NCBI RefSeq assembly: GCF_002727185.1
Contig: NZ_NIZW01000003.1
Span: 1 to 64,000 of the forward strand
DNA from: Rhodopirellula bahusiensis
GTDB taxonomy: Bacteria > Planctomycetota > Planctomycetia > Pirellulales > Pirellulaceae
DNA: 64,000 bases
Reading direction: 5' to 3'
In this document: piece after piece, positions 33,791 to 42,703 of the stretch
How the letters are laid out: the number at the start of each line of letters is the position of its first letter
How positions within the stretch are numbered: position 1 is the stretch's first letter
Notes under the pieces: model-generated
Told to the model about the DNA's origin: nothing
Database searches by the model: none
What the model saw: only the letters and a program-made list of their open reading frames with translations
Position numbers and translations under genes: made by a program

Positions 33791-34785
33791 TGCGGGTGGT
33801 CGTGACCGGTTGCAGCGGATTCCTGGGCGGCGAAATCGTTCGCCAGTTGCTGCAGCGTGACTGCGAAGTCGTTGGGCTTTCCCGACGCGAAACTCCGGAC
33901 TTGGTCCGATCCGGGATGACGCACCACCGAGGTGACTTGCTGGATCAAACCTATCTGAGTCGCGTGATCGCGGGTGCCGATGTGGTGATTCACACCGCGG
34001 CCGTCGCTGGCGTTTGGGGAAGCTGGCAGCACTACTTTGACAACAACGTGGTCGCCTCACGAAATGTGCTGAATGCTTGCCAGGAGTTTGGCGTTTCGCA
34101 GTTGGTCTACACGAGCAGCCCCAGCGTCACGTTCGATGGCAACGATCAACGCGACGTGGATGAGTCGGAACCGTATCCTGAGACATGGATGTGCCACTAC
34201 CCGCACACGAAGTCGATTGCGGAAAGCGAAATTTTGGCTGCGGATCAGCCGGGCGGAATGCGAACGGTGTCGCTGCGTCCGCATTTGATTTGGGGCCCGA
34301 ATGACCCGCACCTGATTCCTCGAGTTCTGCAGCGGGCTCGCAGTGGTCGGTTGCGAATCATCGGCGACGGCAACAACGTGATCGACACGGTGCACGTGAC
34401 CAATGCCGCCGCGGCTCACTTGGACGCGATCGATGCTTTGCGGTCTCGGCCGGATGAAGCGGCGGGACGAGCGTACTTCATCACGCAAGACGAACCGGTC
34501 AATTGTTGGGACTGGATCGCGAAACTGTGTCGCGTTCACGGAGTCGATCCGCCGACCAAGTCCATCTCCTTCGCGGCCGCGTACCGGATCGGTGCGGTGT
34601 TGGAAACGGTGTACCGAGTGACCGGCCGAAGCAGCGAGCCGCCGATGACCCGTTTCGTCGCGTCGCAGCTCGCGAAAGATCATTCGTTTGATATCAAGGC
34701 CGCGAAAGAGCGGCTGGGTTATCGGCCTCGCATCAACATGGAAGCGGGGCTGCAGACGCTTGATGGTGAATCCGTTGACCGGTGA
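33790..34785 (+). CDS. NAD(P)-dependent epimerase/dehydratase (3-beta-HSD-like)
   Basis: 331 residues. ATG 33790 shares one base with the MFS stop (TGATG). The Rossmann motif is VVVTGCSGFLGGEIV. A YTSSPS strand precedes the Y-x-x-x-K pair in HYPHTKS. It is an extended SDR most like the 3-beta-hydroxysteroid dehydrogenase/isomerase group, which in bacteria acts on sterol, hopanoid or sugar substrates. The substrate is not readable. Confidence 0.85.
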   Translation: MRVVVTGCSGFLGGEIVRQLLQRDCEVVGLSRRETPDLVRSGMTHHRGDLLDQTYLSRVIAGADVVIHTAAVAGVWGSWQHYFDNNVVASRNVLNACQEFGVSQLVYTSSPSVTFDGNDQRDVDESEPYPETWMCHYPHTKSIAESEILAADQPGGMRTVSLRPHLIWGPNDPHLIPRVLQRARSGRLRIIGDGNNVIDTVHVTNAAAAHLDAIDALRSRPDEAAGRAYFITQDEPVNCWDWIAKLCRVHGVDPPTKSISFAAAYRIGAVLETVYRVTGRSSEPPMTRFVASQLAKDHSFDIKAAKERLGYRPRINMEAGLQTLDGESVDR

Positions 34786-34824
34786 TCGCCCGAGAACTGA
34801 ATTGCTCGAGCGTTGACTCAACCA

Positions 34825-35646
34825 CTACCAGCGACCTGTCCACTGGTCGGTGACGACGATTCGTTTGGCTTCGTCGCTGATGCCGTACGTCAGGTTCGGT
34901 TGGTTGAGTTCCAAGAACACGGTGTACTTTTGGTGCACCGCGTCGCTGAAGACCACTGGAGCGTGAGTCAAACGCAGGAAGTGAACGGGGGTGCCGTTCC
35001 AACGCTTCGTAAACACGCCGGCTTCGAGGGATGGTTCGCGAGCCAATCCGTAGTGCGACTGAATCGTGGTCATCAATCGTGATGGGTCGCCGGTGAATCC
35101 GTGCAACGAAATGCGTTGGATCGAACCGGAACGATCAAAGTAGTACGTCAATGTGCCGGCCAAATCAGTGGCTTGCGTGCCCGTCACGATCGGTACACGC
35201 AGGCCTTCGAGTTGCAGGTCCGCCAGCACCGTTGAGACACGCGAAAAACGATTGAGGATCGCGTGGGTGGTCAAGTCAAAACGCAGGACCTCTCGCAAGT
35301 CGGCGACGTTGTTTCCCGCGAGCGAAGGTGCATCGTCCGTGGCCGGGAGAGCCCCCAGCTTTTTCGCGATTTCGGGTTCATAGCGATAACGCTGTGACGC
35401 GACGCCTCGAAGCGTTTCGACTTGGTGGTGCGAGTGAACCGGGTATCGGTCGGACTCGGGTGAGTTTGTGACGCCGCCGACCGGTGCTTCTCCGGATCCC
35501 CATCCCGTTGTGGAGATGCCTTCGCCGCTGAAAACGTTCGTGACGGAGCCCGCGGCATTGCGTCCCCAATCGGTTTCCGAAGCGACGTAGGGGCCTCCCG
35601 CGGCGACGGCGAGCACCGTGATTTTGCCTAAGCGAGTGACAAGCAT
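34825..35646 (-). CDS. Unknown protein with N-terminal signal, 273 residues
   Basis: ATG 35646 gives MLVTRLGKITVLAVAAGGPYVA, a probable signal or anchor helix; an upstream ATG at 35781 lacks one. Glycine-rich segments follow (GEGISTTGWGSGEAPVGG), then a conserved-looking domain LREVLRFDLTTHAILNRFSRVS to the end. Similar proteins seem confined to planctomycetes. The function is unknown. It is convergent with the epimerase gene. Confidence 0.72.
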   Translation of the reverse strand: MLVTRLGKITVLAVAAGGPYVASETDWGRNAAGSVTNVFSGEGISTTGWGSGEAPVGGVTNSPESDRYPVHSHHQVETLRGVASQRYRYEPEIAKKLGALPATDDAPSLAGNNVADLREVLRFDLTTHAILNRFSRVSTVLADLQLEGLRVPIVTGTQATDLAGTLTYYFDRSGSIQRISLHGFTGDPSRLMTTIQSHYGLAREPSLEAGVFTKRWNGTPVHFLRLTHAPVVFSDAVHQKYTVFLELNQPNLTYGISDEAKRIVVTDQWTGRW

Positions 35647-35937
35647 GACGAAAGAACCTGCGAACGAGTTGGGAGGAGATTGCGTGTCGTGAAAAGAACA
35701 CCCTTCGTCGATATCGGTTTTTCTCGCCAGCAAAGTCGCCCTGTTTTCAATCGGGTTGCAGAACCGTGAAGAACGAGGCAATCGGCGTGTTCGTTACCTC
35801 GGGGACAAGCGATTCATTCCGGTCCGCAATTTCATTCCAGATCGGTGAGACTTTGTTCATCGAGTCCGGTGACAATCTGCCGGGCAAAGCCAATCCGGAG
35901 TGGTCGGCAGATGCTGATCGGATATCTTGTCGGGATC

Positions 35938-37374
35938 ATGCATTCCAACGACGAATTCGAATCGCCGCACGACGACCTGAGCGACACGCTGGAAGATGAG
36001 TTCGATGTGGACTCGTCGGACATCGAGGATGTCGTGTCGGAGGACTCGTCGCTGCCGAGCGATGCGTTGTCAGGTCGACGAATGTTGATCGTCGGGCGAT
36101 TGGGTGGCATGAATCGCCGCGAAGCCACGAACCTGCTTCGATCCTATGGTGCGGTCGTGGTCGAAAGTGAAGCGTCATCGGTCGACTGCATCGTGGTCGG
36201 CGCGGAAGAATCTCCGCTGGCCGAAGCCGAGTTGATCGAGAAGGCAACCGAGCGAAGGGGAGATGATTCCGACGTGCAGATTTTGCACGAAACCGATTTG
36301 TGGCAACAGCTCGGATTGGTCGACGCGGAACAGTCGATTCGCAAGCTTCACACACCCGCCATGCTGGCCCATTTGTTGGGCGTGTCCGTGCGAGTCATCC
36401 GGCGTTGGCATCGTCGTGGGTTGATTCAACCGGTGCGAACGTTGCACAAGTTGCCGTACTTTGATTTTCAAGAGGTGGCGACGGCGAGACGTCTGGCCGC
36501 GTGGGTCGCGTCCGGGGCCAGCCCCGAGGCGATCGAACGCCGCATCATGCAGTGGGTCGAAGTCGTTCCGAACCTGCGACGTCCGTTGGATCAGTTGTCG
36601 ATTTTGGTCGAAGGCAAGCACGTCTTGCTTCGACAGGGCGAAGGACTGATCGAACCCGGCGGTCAGTTGCGATTCGACTTTGATGCGTTGGAAGACACCG
36701 ACTCCGCAGCTGACGACTCCGAGTCGGACACACCCATCCTGCAGTTTTCGCGACCAGATGATTCTTTGGCGGATGAGTTTGGAATCACATCGTCGGGTGC
36801 GTTCCCAAACTCGATCACGGTTCCGGGAGCCACTGAGATTGCGGGAACGACGAATCCGGATTCGATGCAGTTTCCTCCAGCGGATGAGATGGCCGAGGAA
36901 GAAGACGACCTGCTGATGTCGGCTTACCAAGCCGAGGATTCGGGCGAGTTGGAAACCGCGATTGATTGCTATCACGCGGTGCTGGCTCGCGACGGGGCTC
37001 GGTCGGACATTCATTTTCAGATCGGTGAATTGCTGTATCGAATCGGCGAAACGATCGCTGCGAGAGAGCGGTACTACGCGGCGCTCGAGGTCGACCCGGA
37101 TTTTGTGGAGGCTCGGTCCAGCCTGGCGGGCGTGTTGGCTGAAACGGGCCAGCCCGAACTGGCCGTCGCGGCGTATCGCGGGGCATTGGCGTTGCACGAC
37201 GACTACCCCGACGTGCACTATAACCTTGCCCGCATCCTGGAAGATCTGCATCGCAGCGTCGAGGCGGAGCACCATTGGCGGCGATTCCTGCAGCTTTCGC
37301 CAGGCAGCCCTTGGGCGGACGAGGCCCACGCACGATTGGAAGAATTGCGACAAACGGAACAATCTGATTTCTGA
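35938..37374 (+). CDS. BRCT-MerR-TPR protein
   Basis: 478 residues from ATG 35938. Three modules are seen. Residues about 45-115 look like a BRCT domain (GRRMLIVGRLGGMNRREATN, then DCIVVG). Residues about 138-210 are a MerR-type winged helix (TPAMLAHLLGVSVRVIRRWH, RGLIQPV, YFDFQEV). Residues about 328-478 hold TPR repeats (SGELETAIDCYHAVLARDG and LAETGQPELAVAAYRGALAL). An acidic linker joins the last two. The combination suggests a DNA-binding scaffold that senses or recruits partners. There is no signal peptide, so it is cytoplasmic. Confidence 0.78.
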   Translation: MHSNDEFESPHDDLSDTLEDEFDVDSSDIEDVVSEDSSLPSDALSGRRMLIVGRLGGMNRREATNLLRSYGAVVVESEASSVDCIVVGAEESPLAEAELIEKATERRGDDSDVQILHETDLWQQLGLVDAEQSIRKLHTPAMLAHLLGVSVRVIRRWHRRGLIQPVRTLHKLPYFDFQEVATARRLAAWVASGASPEAIERRIMQWVEVVPNLRRPLDQLSILVEGKHVLLRQGEGLIEPGGQLRFDFDALEDTDSAADDSESDTPILQFSRPDDSLADEFGITSSGAFPNSITVPGATEIAGTTNPDSMQFPPADEMAEEEDDLLMSAYQAEDSGELETAIDCYHAVLARDGARSDIHFQIGELLYRIGETIAARERYYAALEVDPDFVEARSSLAGVLAETGQPELAVAAYRGALALHDDYPDVHYNLARILEDLHRSVEAEHHWRRFLQLSPGSPWADEAHARLEELRQTEQSDF

Positions 37375-37508
37375 ATGGGTGGCGAAACCCGTTTTGAGGC
37401 CTTTCTAGCCTCAGAAAGCTGGTCCGAAGAAAGGTGAATCCGCGGTGGGACGGATTAGAATGGGGACGCTTCTCGTTCGTCATCCTCGCCAACCCTCGGA
37501 TTTCCCGA

Positions 37509-39557
37509 ATGGCTGACCGCTTTTTCAGTCGCCTCCTCGCCGTCCTTTTTGTCGCCTGCTGGATTTTCGCGAGTTCGGGCGAGCATGGCGTTGTCGCTCA
37601 AGAGACCGGGGCCGATGCGGAGGAACAGGATCAGTTGCCACCCGACCCAGCGGTCGAGCAATTGAAGTTGAAAGCCAGCGGCGGACCCGAGGCACTCGGA
37701 CGCAGCGTGAACGCTTTGGCACGAGTTCAGGCTTGGTCGGCGGTCAACGAACTTTTGCAACCGCTCGCCACCAGCGCCCCCGCGGCGGACCGAGCCGCAC
37801 TGATCGCTTCACAGATCAGCACGGATCAACGGATTCGAATTTCGTCGGCGGTGGATGTCTCGGACGAAGCCAAGTCGGCGCTTGACGCCATCTTTGACGC
37901 TCGAGCCAAAACGCTTCGCGACCCGAGCCGTTTGCAAGCCGCGATCAAGCAACTGACCTCTTCCAAAGATGACGACAAGCTCGCCGCCTATCGAACATTG
38001 TTTCGTGGAGGTGAGTACGCTTCGGCGGCGTTGATTGGCGACATCGTCCGGACGAGCGATCTGGATCAGCGTCGTGAAGATTTGCGAGTCCTGTTGAAGA
38101 TTGATCGGAAAGCTGGAATCGCTGGGCTGCGTCGCGTTGCGTTGTACGGAACCGATTCGGCGAGAGGCAAGGCACTCGACGCCCTGGCGATGCTGGGCTC
38201 GGACGAAGTGCAAGTCGACTTGCTCACGCGTCGGTTGGAGGCCTCTTCGGATTCAGTCTCAAGAGAGCCCGCGTTGAAGATCATGCGATTGGCTCTTCAG
38301 GATGCCATGAACGAAGCTGTCGCGAGCCAACATGATTTTGGTGATGTCTCGGTTTGGGCCATCAATCCAAAACGCGACGGAGTGGTCCCAACTCAAGCCG
38401 CGACCTGGGTGGTCTCGTTCCGAAATGCGGCCGATGCGGCATCACGATTGAGCCGGGTCGGTGACGATGATCCGAGCAGCATGGTTCAGCAATTGACCGC
38501 ACAGTTGGCGTACCGAGTCGCGAATGATCCGGATTGGGGAGATGCGAAGAATCGCGATCAGTTCATCCAAGGATTTTTCGGAACGGCTTCGGCGGAAGAA
38601 GTTTTGGCCGCCTGGGCATTACCGGTGCTGTCGAACAGTGTCGCGTCGGAAAACGATCCTGCTGCGGTTGGTGTGCTGCGATTGATCGATGGCGAAATCA
38701 GTCGCGGCTTGGCCGCGTCGTTGTTGCGACAAGGTGCCGATGCGAGTGTCTTGGTCGAGACCGTGGATCATCCCAACGCGACCGTTCGTTACGAAGCCGC
38801 GGCCACGATCGCTCGCTTGATGCAATCCGATCCCAAACTGACTTTCGCGGGCATGTCACGCGTTCAAGATCGTTGGCAGCAAATGGCAACGCTGGGTGAA
38901 AAAGGTGTCGCGATCATTTTGGAAAACCGGCCCGAGATCATTTCGTCGTGGCAGCGAATCATGGCCGGAGCGGGTTTCGAACCGCAAATCACCTACTCGG
39001 TCGCCGCTCTCGAACGCAGGCTTTCACTCGGCGATGACGTGCGATTGATTGTTTCGAAGGAGCAACCGCGTGATGCGTCCGCGATCGAGATGATCGATGT
39101 TGTCCGGCGGATGCGAGTGGGACGTGACGTTCCGTTGCTGATCTATTCGCCCGCGCCCATCATCGAAAAGCCCGAATTGATTGAAGATGAAATCGATCGA
39201 CGCACCGAGGCGCAGAAAGAGTTTGATGCCAATTTGCCCGATCAATTTGGTGTCCGTGGCGGGATCGATTCGCTCGATATCGCCATCGAACGCAGTTTGA
39301 TTCATGGAGCAGTGGACCGCGATTGGACCAAACGCCGAACATTGGATCTGCAACTGATTGGACAAACACGCTGGGGCGATGAGTCCTTGAAAGCCGGCGT
39401 GATTCGATCGATGCCGCGACCAAGGTCTGCCGCTGGGTTGTACGAAATCCTGTTGGACAGTCGCCGACGCGCTCATTTGCCGACGTTGTCGCCAAGTGAC
39501 CGGATGCGTTACCGCATGTTGGCTCTCGACGCGATCGCCGCATCCACCGAAGAGTGA
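37509..39557 (+). CDS. Secreted HEAT-like protein with a receiver-like segment
   Basis: 682 residues from ATG 37509, with signal peptide FFSRLLAVLFVACWIFASSG. The middle is alpha-helical with HEAT-like repeats (KALDALAMLGSDEVQVDLL and TVRYEAAATIARLMQ). Residues about 470-555 look like a response-regulator receiver fold (PEIISSWQRIMAGAGFEPQI, DVRLIVSKEQPRD, DVPLLIYSPAPI) without a clear phospho-Asp. A receiver-type fold outside the cytoplasm is unusual. The role is unknown. Confidence 0.7.
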   Translation: MADRFFSRLLAVLFVACWIFASSGEHGVVAQETGADAEEQDQLPPDPAVEQLKLKASGGPEALGRSVNALARVQAWSAVNELLQPLATSAPAADRAALIASQISTDQRIRISSAVDVSDEAKSALDAIFDARAKTLRDPSRLQAAIKQLTSSKDDDKLAAYRTLFRGGEYASAALIGDIVRTSDLDQRREDLRVLLKIDRKAGIAGLRRVALYGTDSARGKALDALAMLGSDEVQVDLLTRRLEASSDSVSREPALKIMRLALQDAMNEAVASQHDFGDVSVWAINPKRDGVVPTQAATWVVSFRNAADAASRLSRVGDDDPSSMVQQLTAQLAYRVANDPDWGDAKNRDQFIQGFFGTASAEEVLAAWALPVLSNSVASENDPAAVGVLRLIDGEISRGLAASLLRQGADASVLVETVDHPNATVRYEAAATIARLMQSDPKLTFAGMSRVQDRWQQMATLGEKGVAIILENRPEIISSWQRIMAGAGFEPQITYSVAALERRLSLGDDVRLIVSKEQPRDASAIEMIDVVRRMRVGRDVPLLIYSPAPIIEKPELIEDEIDRRTEAQKEFDANLPDQFGVRGGIDSLDIAIERSLIHGAVDRDWTKRRTLDLQLIGQTRWGDESLKAGVIRSMPRPRSAAGLYEILLDSRRRAHLPTLSPSDRMRYRMLALDAIAASTEE

Positions 39558-39616
39558 GGTATCACTCTTCGAATGTTCTCAATGCAGTAGAGCTGGAATG
39601 GATGGGGACAACGGTG

Positions 39617-39665
39617 AGCCGTGTGGGAGTGCGCGTGTAGGTACCGCGGCCAACGCCGTGCGGCT
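39617..39665. repeat. Palindromic intergenic repeat, copy 1 (degenerate)
   Basis: AGCCG...CGGCT with inner GGCCAACGCCGTGCGGCT. It is related to 58901-58959 and 60546-60608. It lies between two converging genes and can fold as a hairpin with mismatches. Confidence 0.6.
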
Positions 39666-39692
39666 GATATGCCGACGAATCTTTTTGCCTGC

Positions 39693-40889
39693 TCAAACGG
39701 TGTCGCGTAGCCGCGAGGTGAAATCGGGGAAGGCGGCTCGGACTCGCGTCCAGTTTGGAATGGAAGGGTTACCGCTGGGATCTGCTGCGAAGATTTCACC
39801 GGCCTGCGTGACGCACTGAGCGAACGCTTCGATGGCCATTTCTTCCGAGTGCCGGTCGTAGTTGAGCGAGTTGACTCGCGCGTCGGCGGCGTACTGGCGA
39901 ATGCAGTCTTGAGCGATTCGCAAGAACGAAGCTCGCAACGTGACAAAGGTGGACTCTCCGAACACGATGCCTTGGCTGGCCAACGTTCGGTAGATCGTTG
40001 TCAGGATGTCGAGTGCCATCTTGATCAGGCCGCTGGAGGGTTGGTCCACCGCGAGAGTTTGGTGTTTGTGCTCGTAGAGCCGAGCCAAGTCGACTTGGCA
40101 AACCCGTTTGTGCGATGTGTTTCGGTAAACGTCCGCGAGCGTGCCGACTTCCAAGCCCCAATCACTGGCGACTCGGTTGGTGCGGGCCAGGTTGCGTGTC
40201 AGCGAGAACTCGCCCGAGAGCGGGTAGCGGAAGTTGCCCAGGAAGCGGACGAATTGATTGTCGGGGAAGCACTGCATCAGAGCTCGCAGCAGCGGCGCGA
40301 CCAGCAATCGAACGACGCGGCCGTGCATACGGTCCGTGACGCGGGCGTAGTAGGCTTTGCAGAATTCAAAGTCCAACCCTGGGTGAACCATCGGCAAACA
40401 CAACCGCGAAAGCAGTTGGCGGTCGTAGTCGACAATGTCGCAGTCATGCAGCACGAACGTTTCAATGTTCGGATCGTCCAACAGATACCCAAAGGCGGTC
40501 CAAACGCTGCGGCCTTTCCCGGGCACGGAGACATCGATGCCCGAGTCGATCAGCTCGTTGTAGAGGCCTTGGACCTCGGGACCATCAGTCCAGAGAACTT
40601 TGGCTCGGTCGCCCAAAGGAGCAATTTTGGCACATGTTTCGTCGTAATCGCTTTGGTCAGGGGCCACGCCAAGACTGACGACGATCGACGCGATGTAGTC
40701 GGCTTGAGCCAGTTCTCGGACGATCACGTCGAAGGGTTCGGCTCGCATGTCCGAAGCGGTGACCGGCAACACGAGTCCAATGTCATGATTTTCGGTTGAT
40801 TCGCGAAGCATCGACTCCAGGTTGTCCAATTTGGCCGACCGAAGATCGTGGATCGTCGTGATCATGTCGTGTTGATAAAAGTCTGGCAT
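39693..40889 (-). CDS. GT81-type glycosyltransferase (glucosyl-3-phosphoglycerate or mannosylglucosylglycerate synthase type)
   Basis: 398 residues. The GT-A fold shows IGLVLPV, the cofactor motif HDCDIVDYD near residue 146, a G-K-G-R-S-V-W segment before it, and GEFSLTRNLARTNRVASDWG-like acceptor blocks typical of GpgS-family enzymes. R. baltica is known to make mannosylglucosylglycerate, an osmolyte, using enzymes of this group. This gene is a good candidate for one of those steps, which cannot be told apart by eye. It is cytoplasmic. No phosphatase gene of the pathway is adjacent. Confidence 0.7.
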   Translation of the reverse strand: MPDFYQHDMITTIHDLRSAKLDNLESMLRESTENHDIGLVLPVTASDMRAEPFDVIVRELAQADYIASIVVSLGVAPDQSDYDETCAKIAPLGDRAKVLWTDGPEVQGLYNELIDSGIDVSVPGKGRSVWTAFGYLLDDPNIETFVLHDCDIVDYDRQLLSRLCLPMVHPGLDFEFCKAYYARVTDRMHGRVVRLLVAPLLRALMQCFPDNQFVRFLGNFRYPLSGEFSLTRNLARTNRVASDWGLEVGTLADVYRNTSHKRVCQVDLARLYEHKHQTLAVDQPSSGLIKMALDILTTIYRTLASQGIVFGESTFVTLRASFLRIAQDCIRQYAADARVNSLNYDRHSEEMAIEAFAQCVTQAGEIFAADPSGNPSIPNWTRVRAAFPDFTSRLRDTV

Positions 40890-41167
40890 GCCAACCTTTT
40901 CCGTCGTCGAGAGGCGTGTGTCTCCGGCACCAATGCCGTGAACTCAGCAGTTTGATCGAATGTCATCGAATCGGCAACGAGTGCAAAATATGCATAGTCC
41001 GCGTGGATTGCTGGTGCCGAATGGTCGGATTTTTAGGTCTATGGATCTTGGAAACCTGAAAGAATGGGGGGGGAACTCATTCGTGTCTGGATATGCACTG
41101 TACGTTTGAATGTCTCCGTATCTAAATGGGGAAGTGCCCCCTCAATCGTGTGGTGTCTTAGTCAGCA

Positions 41168-42124
41168 ATGCTCACCTCGGATCTCATCGCAATCAGTGTT
41201 TCGACGCTGTCGCCTTCATCGGCGATTGGTGCGGATCTGTATTGCCGTGTCGGATCCACGGAAGAGGTGAAGCTTTATCGGGGAGCCAACTACCCGATGA
41301 AGCCGGAGGACTTGAACAAACTGAAGTCCCGCGGCGTGACCAAACTGTTCATCGAACGGGAAGGTCGATCCAGCTACCAGGAATATCTGCGTGATATGGC
41401 GGCGGGAAATGGCGATGAGTCAGCCACCAATTCCCAGCGATCCGCGGCACTGAACGAAGTTGTGTTGGATGTGTTGCAAGGCAGTTTTGCTAACAACAAT
41501 GAAGATGAGACGGTCAACGCCGCCAGTGAACTAGGTGGAATCGCTGCGAGCTTGGTTTCGCGAGAAGACTTCGCGGCGGGCGATTTGTTCCGTGTCTTGA
41601 ATCATGACTATGCGACCTTCACTCACAGTGCCAACGTGGCATTGTATGCCGGCATGTTGGCCAATGCGTTGGGGATGACCGAACGCGAAGTGGAATTGGT
41701 TGTTGCCGGCGGGTTGCTTCACGATCTGGGCAAGCTTGAGATCCCCGATCAGATTCTGACCAAACCTGGACGGCTGGACGAAGACGAATTTGCACTGATC
41801 AAGAAGCATCCCGGTGATGGGTTCAAGCAACTGGCACTACGGGATGACCTGACGTTTGGTCAATTGATGATGGTGTATCAACACCACGAAAGAATGGATG
41901 GCGGTGGCTATCCCGTTGGGACGGTTGGCGACGACATTCACCCCTGGGGACGTCTGTGCGCTGTGGTTGATATCTACGAAGCCGTGACGAGCCAACGACC
42001 TTACCGAACACCAATGTCACGCGAAGATGCGTGTAACCTGATTCGTCGCGAAAGCGGCAAAGCCCTCGACCCGGAGATGGTGGAATGCTGGATTTCGATT
42101 ATCCACAGCACTATGCCGAAGTAG
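41168..42124 (+). CDS. HD-GYP domain cyclic-di-GMP phosphodiesterase
   Basis: 318 residues from ATG 41168. The N-terminal 80 residues (GADLYCRVGSTEEVKLYRG, then FIEREGRSSYQEYLRDM) match the DUF3391-like or sensor part often found before HD-GYP. The catalytic region has HSANVALYAG, the HD pair in GLLHDLGKLEIP and the GYP block HHERMDGGGYPVG, so it should be active. It degrades cyclic di-GMP in the cytoplasm. It overlaps the PilZ-like gene by 40 bases. Eight G residues in a row lie about 95 bases upstream. Confidence 0.9.
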   Translation: MLTSDLIAISVSTLSPSSAIGADLYCRVGSTEEVKLYRGANYPMKPEDLNKLKSRGVTKLFIEREGRSSYQEYLRDMAAGNGDESATNSQRSAALNEVVLDVLQGSFANNNEDETVNAASELGGIAASLVSREDFAAGDLFRVLNHDYATFTHSANVALYAGMLANALGMTEREVELVVAGGLLHDLGKLEIPDQILTKPGRLDEDEFALIKKHPGDGFKQLALRDDLTFGQLMMVYQHHERMDGGGYPVGTVGDDIHPWGRLCAVVDIYEAVTSQRPYRTPMSREDACNLIRRESGKALDPEMVECWISIIHSTMPK

Positions 42125-42546
42125 TCAGGGCCACGAACTGGAAGATCGATCTTCCGGAAGCTTGGGACGACTACTTTCATGAGTCCGGTGTGGCACCGGT
42201 GAACTACTGCGATCAGCGGCAGGCTCAACGTCGAATCGTACGCACGTGCGGGCTGATGTACTTTGAAAAAGCACTGCCAAGTTTCCCTCGGGCATTTCAC
42301 GCTGTCGGAATATTCACCCGGGACTTTTCGAAAAACGCCTGCGGGATTCTCTCTCCCGTGGAGTTGTATCCGGAGGAAGAAGTTCGGCTGATTCTGCCGA
42401 CGTTTTGGTTGCAACTGCGAGTGGTTCGGGCTTACCGGCACCAAGCCAAATGCTTCGAGATTGGCATGAGGCTGCTGCATCGAAACAGCCCTTCACGGGA
42501 CGCCTTTGTCGTCGGCGGTCGTTTCGCCGAAGTGGAAAACGCCTGA
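42085..42546 (+). CDS. PilZ-like cyclic-di-GMP binding protein
   Basis: 153 residues from ATG 42085, which lies inside the end of the HD-GYP gene in another frame. An arginine-rich segment (RQAQRRIVR) precedes strands RAFHAVGIFTRDFSKNACGI and EEEVRLILPTFWLQLRVVRA. This is the R-x-x-x-R then (D/N)-x-S-x-x-G order of PilZ. The pair would form a small signalling unit: one enzyme lowering cyclic di-GMP and one receptor. Binding is inferred from the motif only. Confidence 0.72.
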   Translation: MLDFDYPQHYAEVVRATNWKIDLPEAWDDYFHESGVAPVNYCDQRQAQRRIVRTCGLMYFEKALPSFPRAFHAVGIFTRDFSKNACGILSPVELYPEEEVRLILPTFWLQLRVVRAYRHQAKCFEIGMRLLHRNSPSRDAFVVGGRFAEVENA

Positions 42547-42588
42547 GTTGTTTTGATCCGACACGGCGCCCGCGTTGGTTGTATGTTT

Positions 42589-42675
42589 CGCGACGCAGAG
42601 CCTGCGTTGGTTACTCATTTTGCGACGCAGAGCCTGCGTCGCCTACGACATCCGCCGGACTTGGAAGTCCGGCGT
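42589..42675. repeat. Hairpin repeats between converging genes
   Basis: Two copies of GCGACGCAGAGCCTGCGT (about 42590 and 42622), each able to fold as GACGCAG-loop-CTGCGTC, then a 10-bp perfect hairpin CGCCGGACTT-GG-AAGTCCGGCG at 42653-42674. They may serve as a two-way terminator for the flanking genes. Confidence 0.65.
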
Positions 42676-42703
42676 ACTTAAGTGCCGTTGGTCGAAAGTC
42701 GAA

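Noticed and set aside
40890-41167. Gene in the gap before the HD-GYP gene
   Set aside because: Only short frames with random-looking products are present; the gap holds the G8 run and presumably the promoter.
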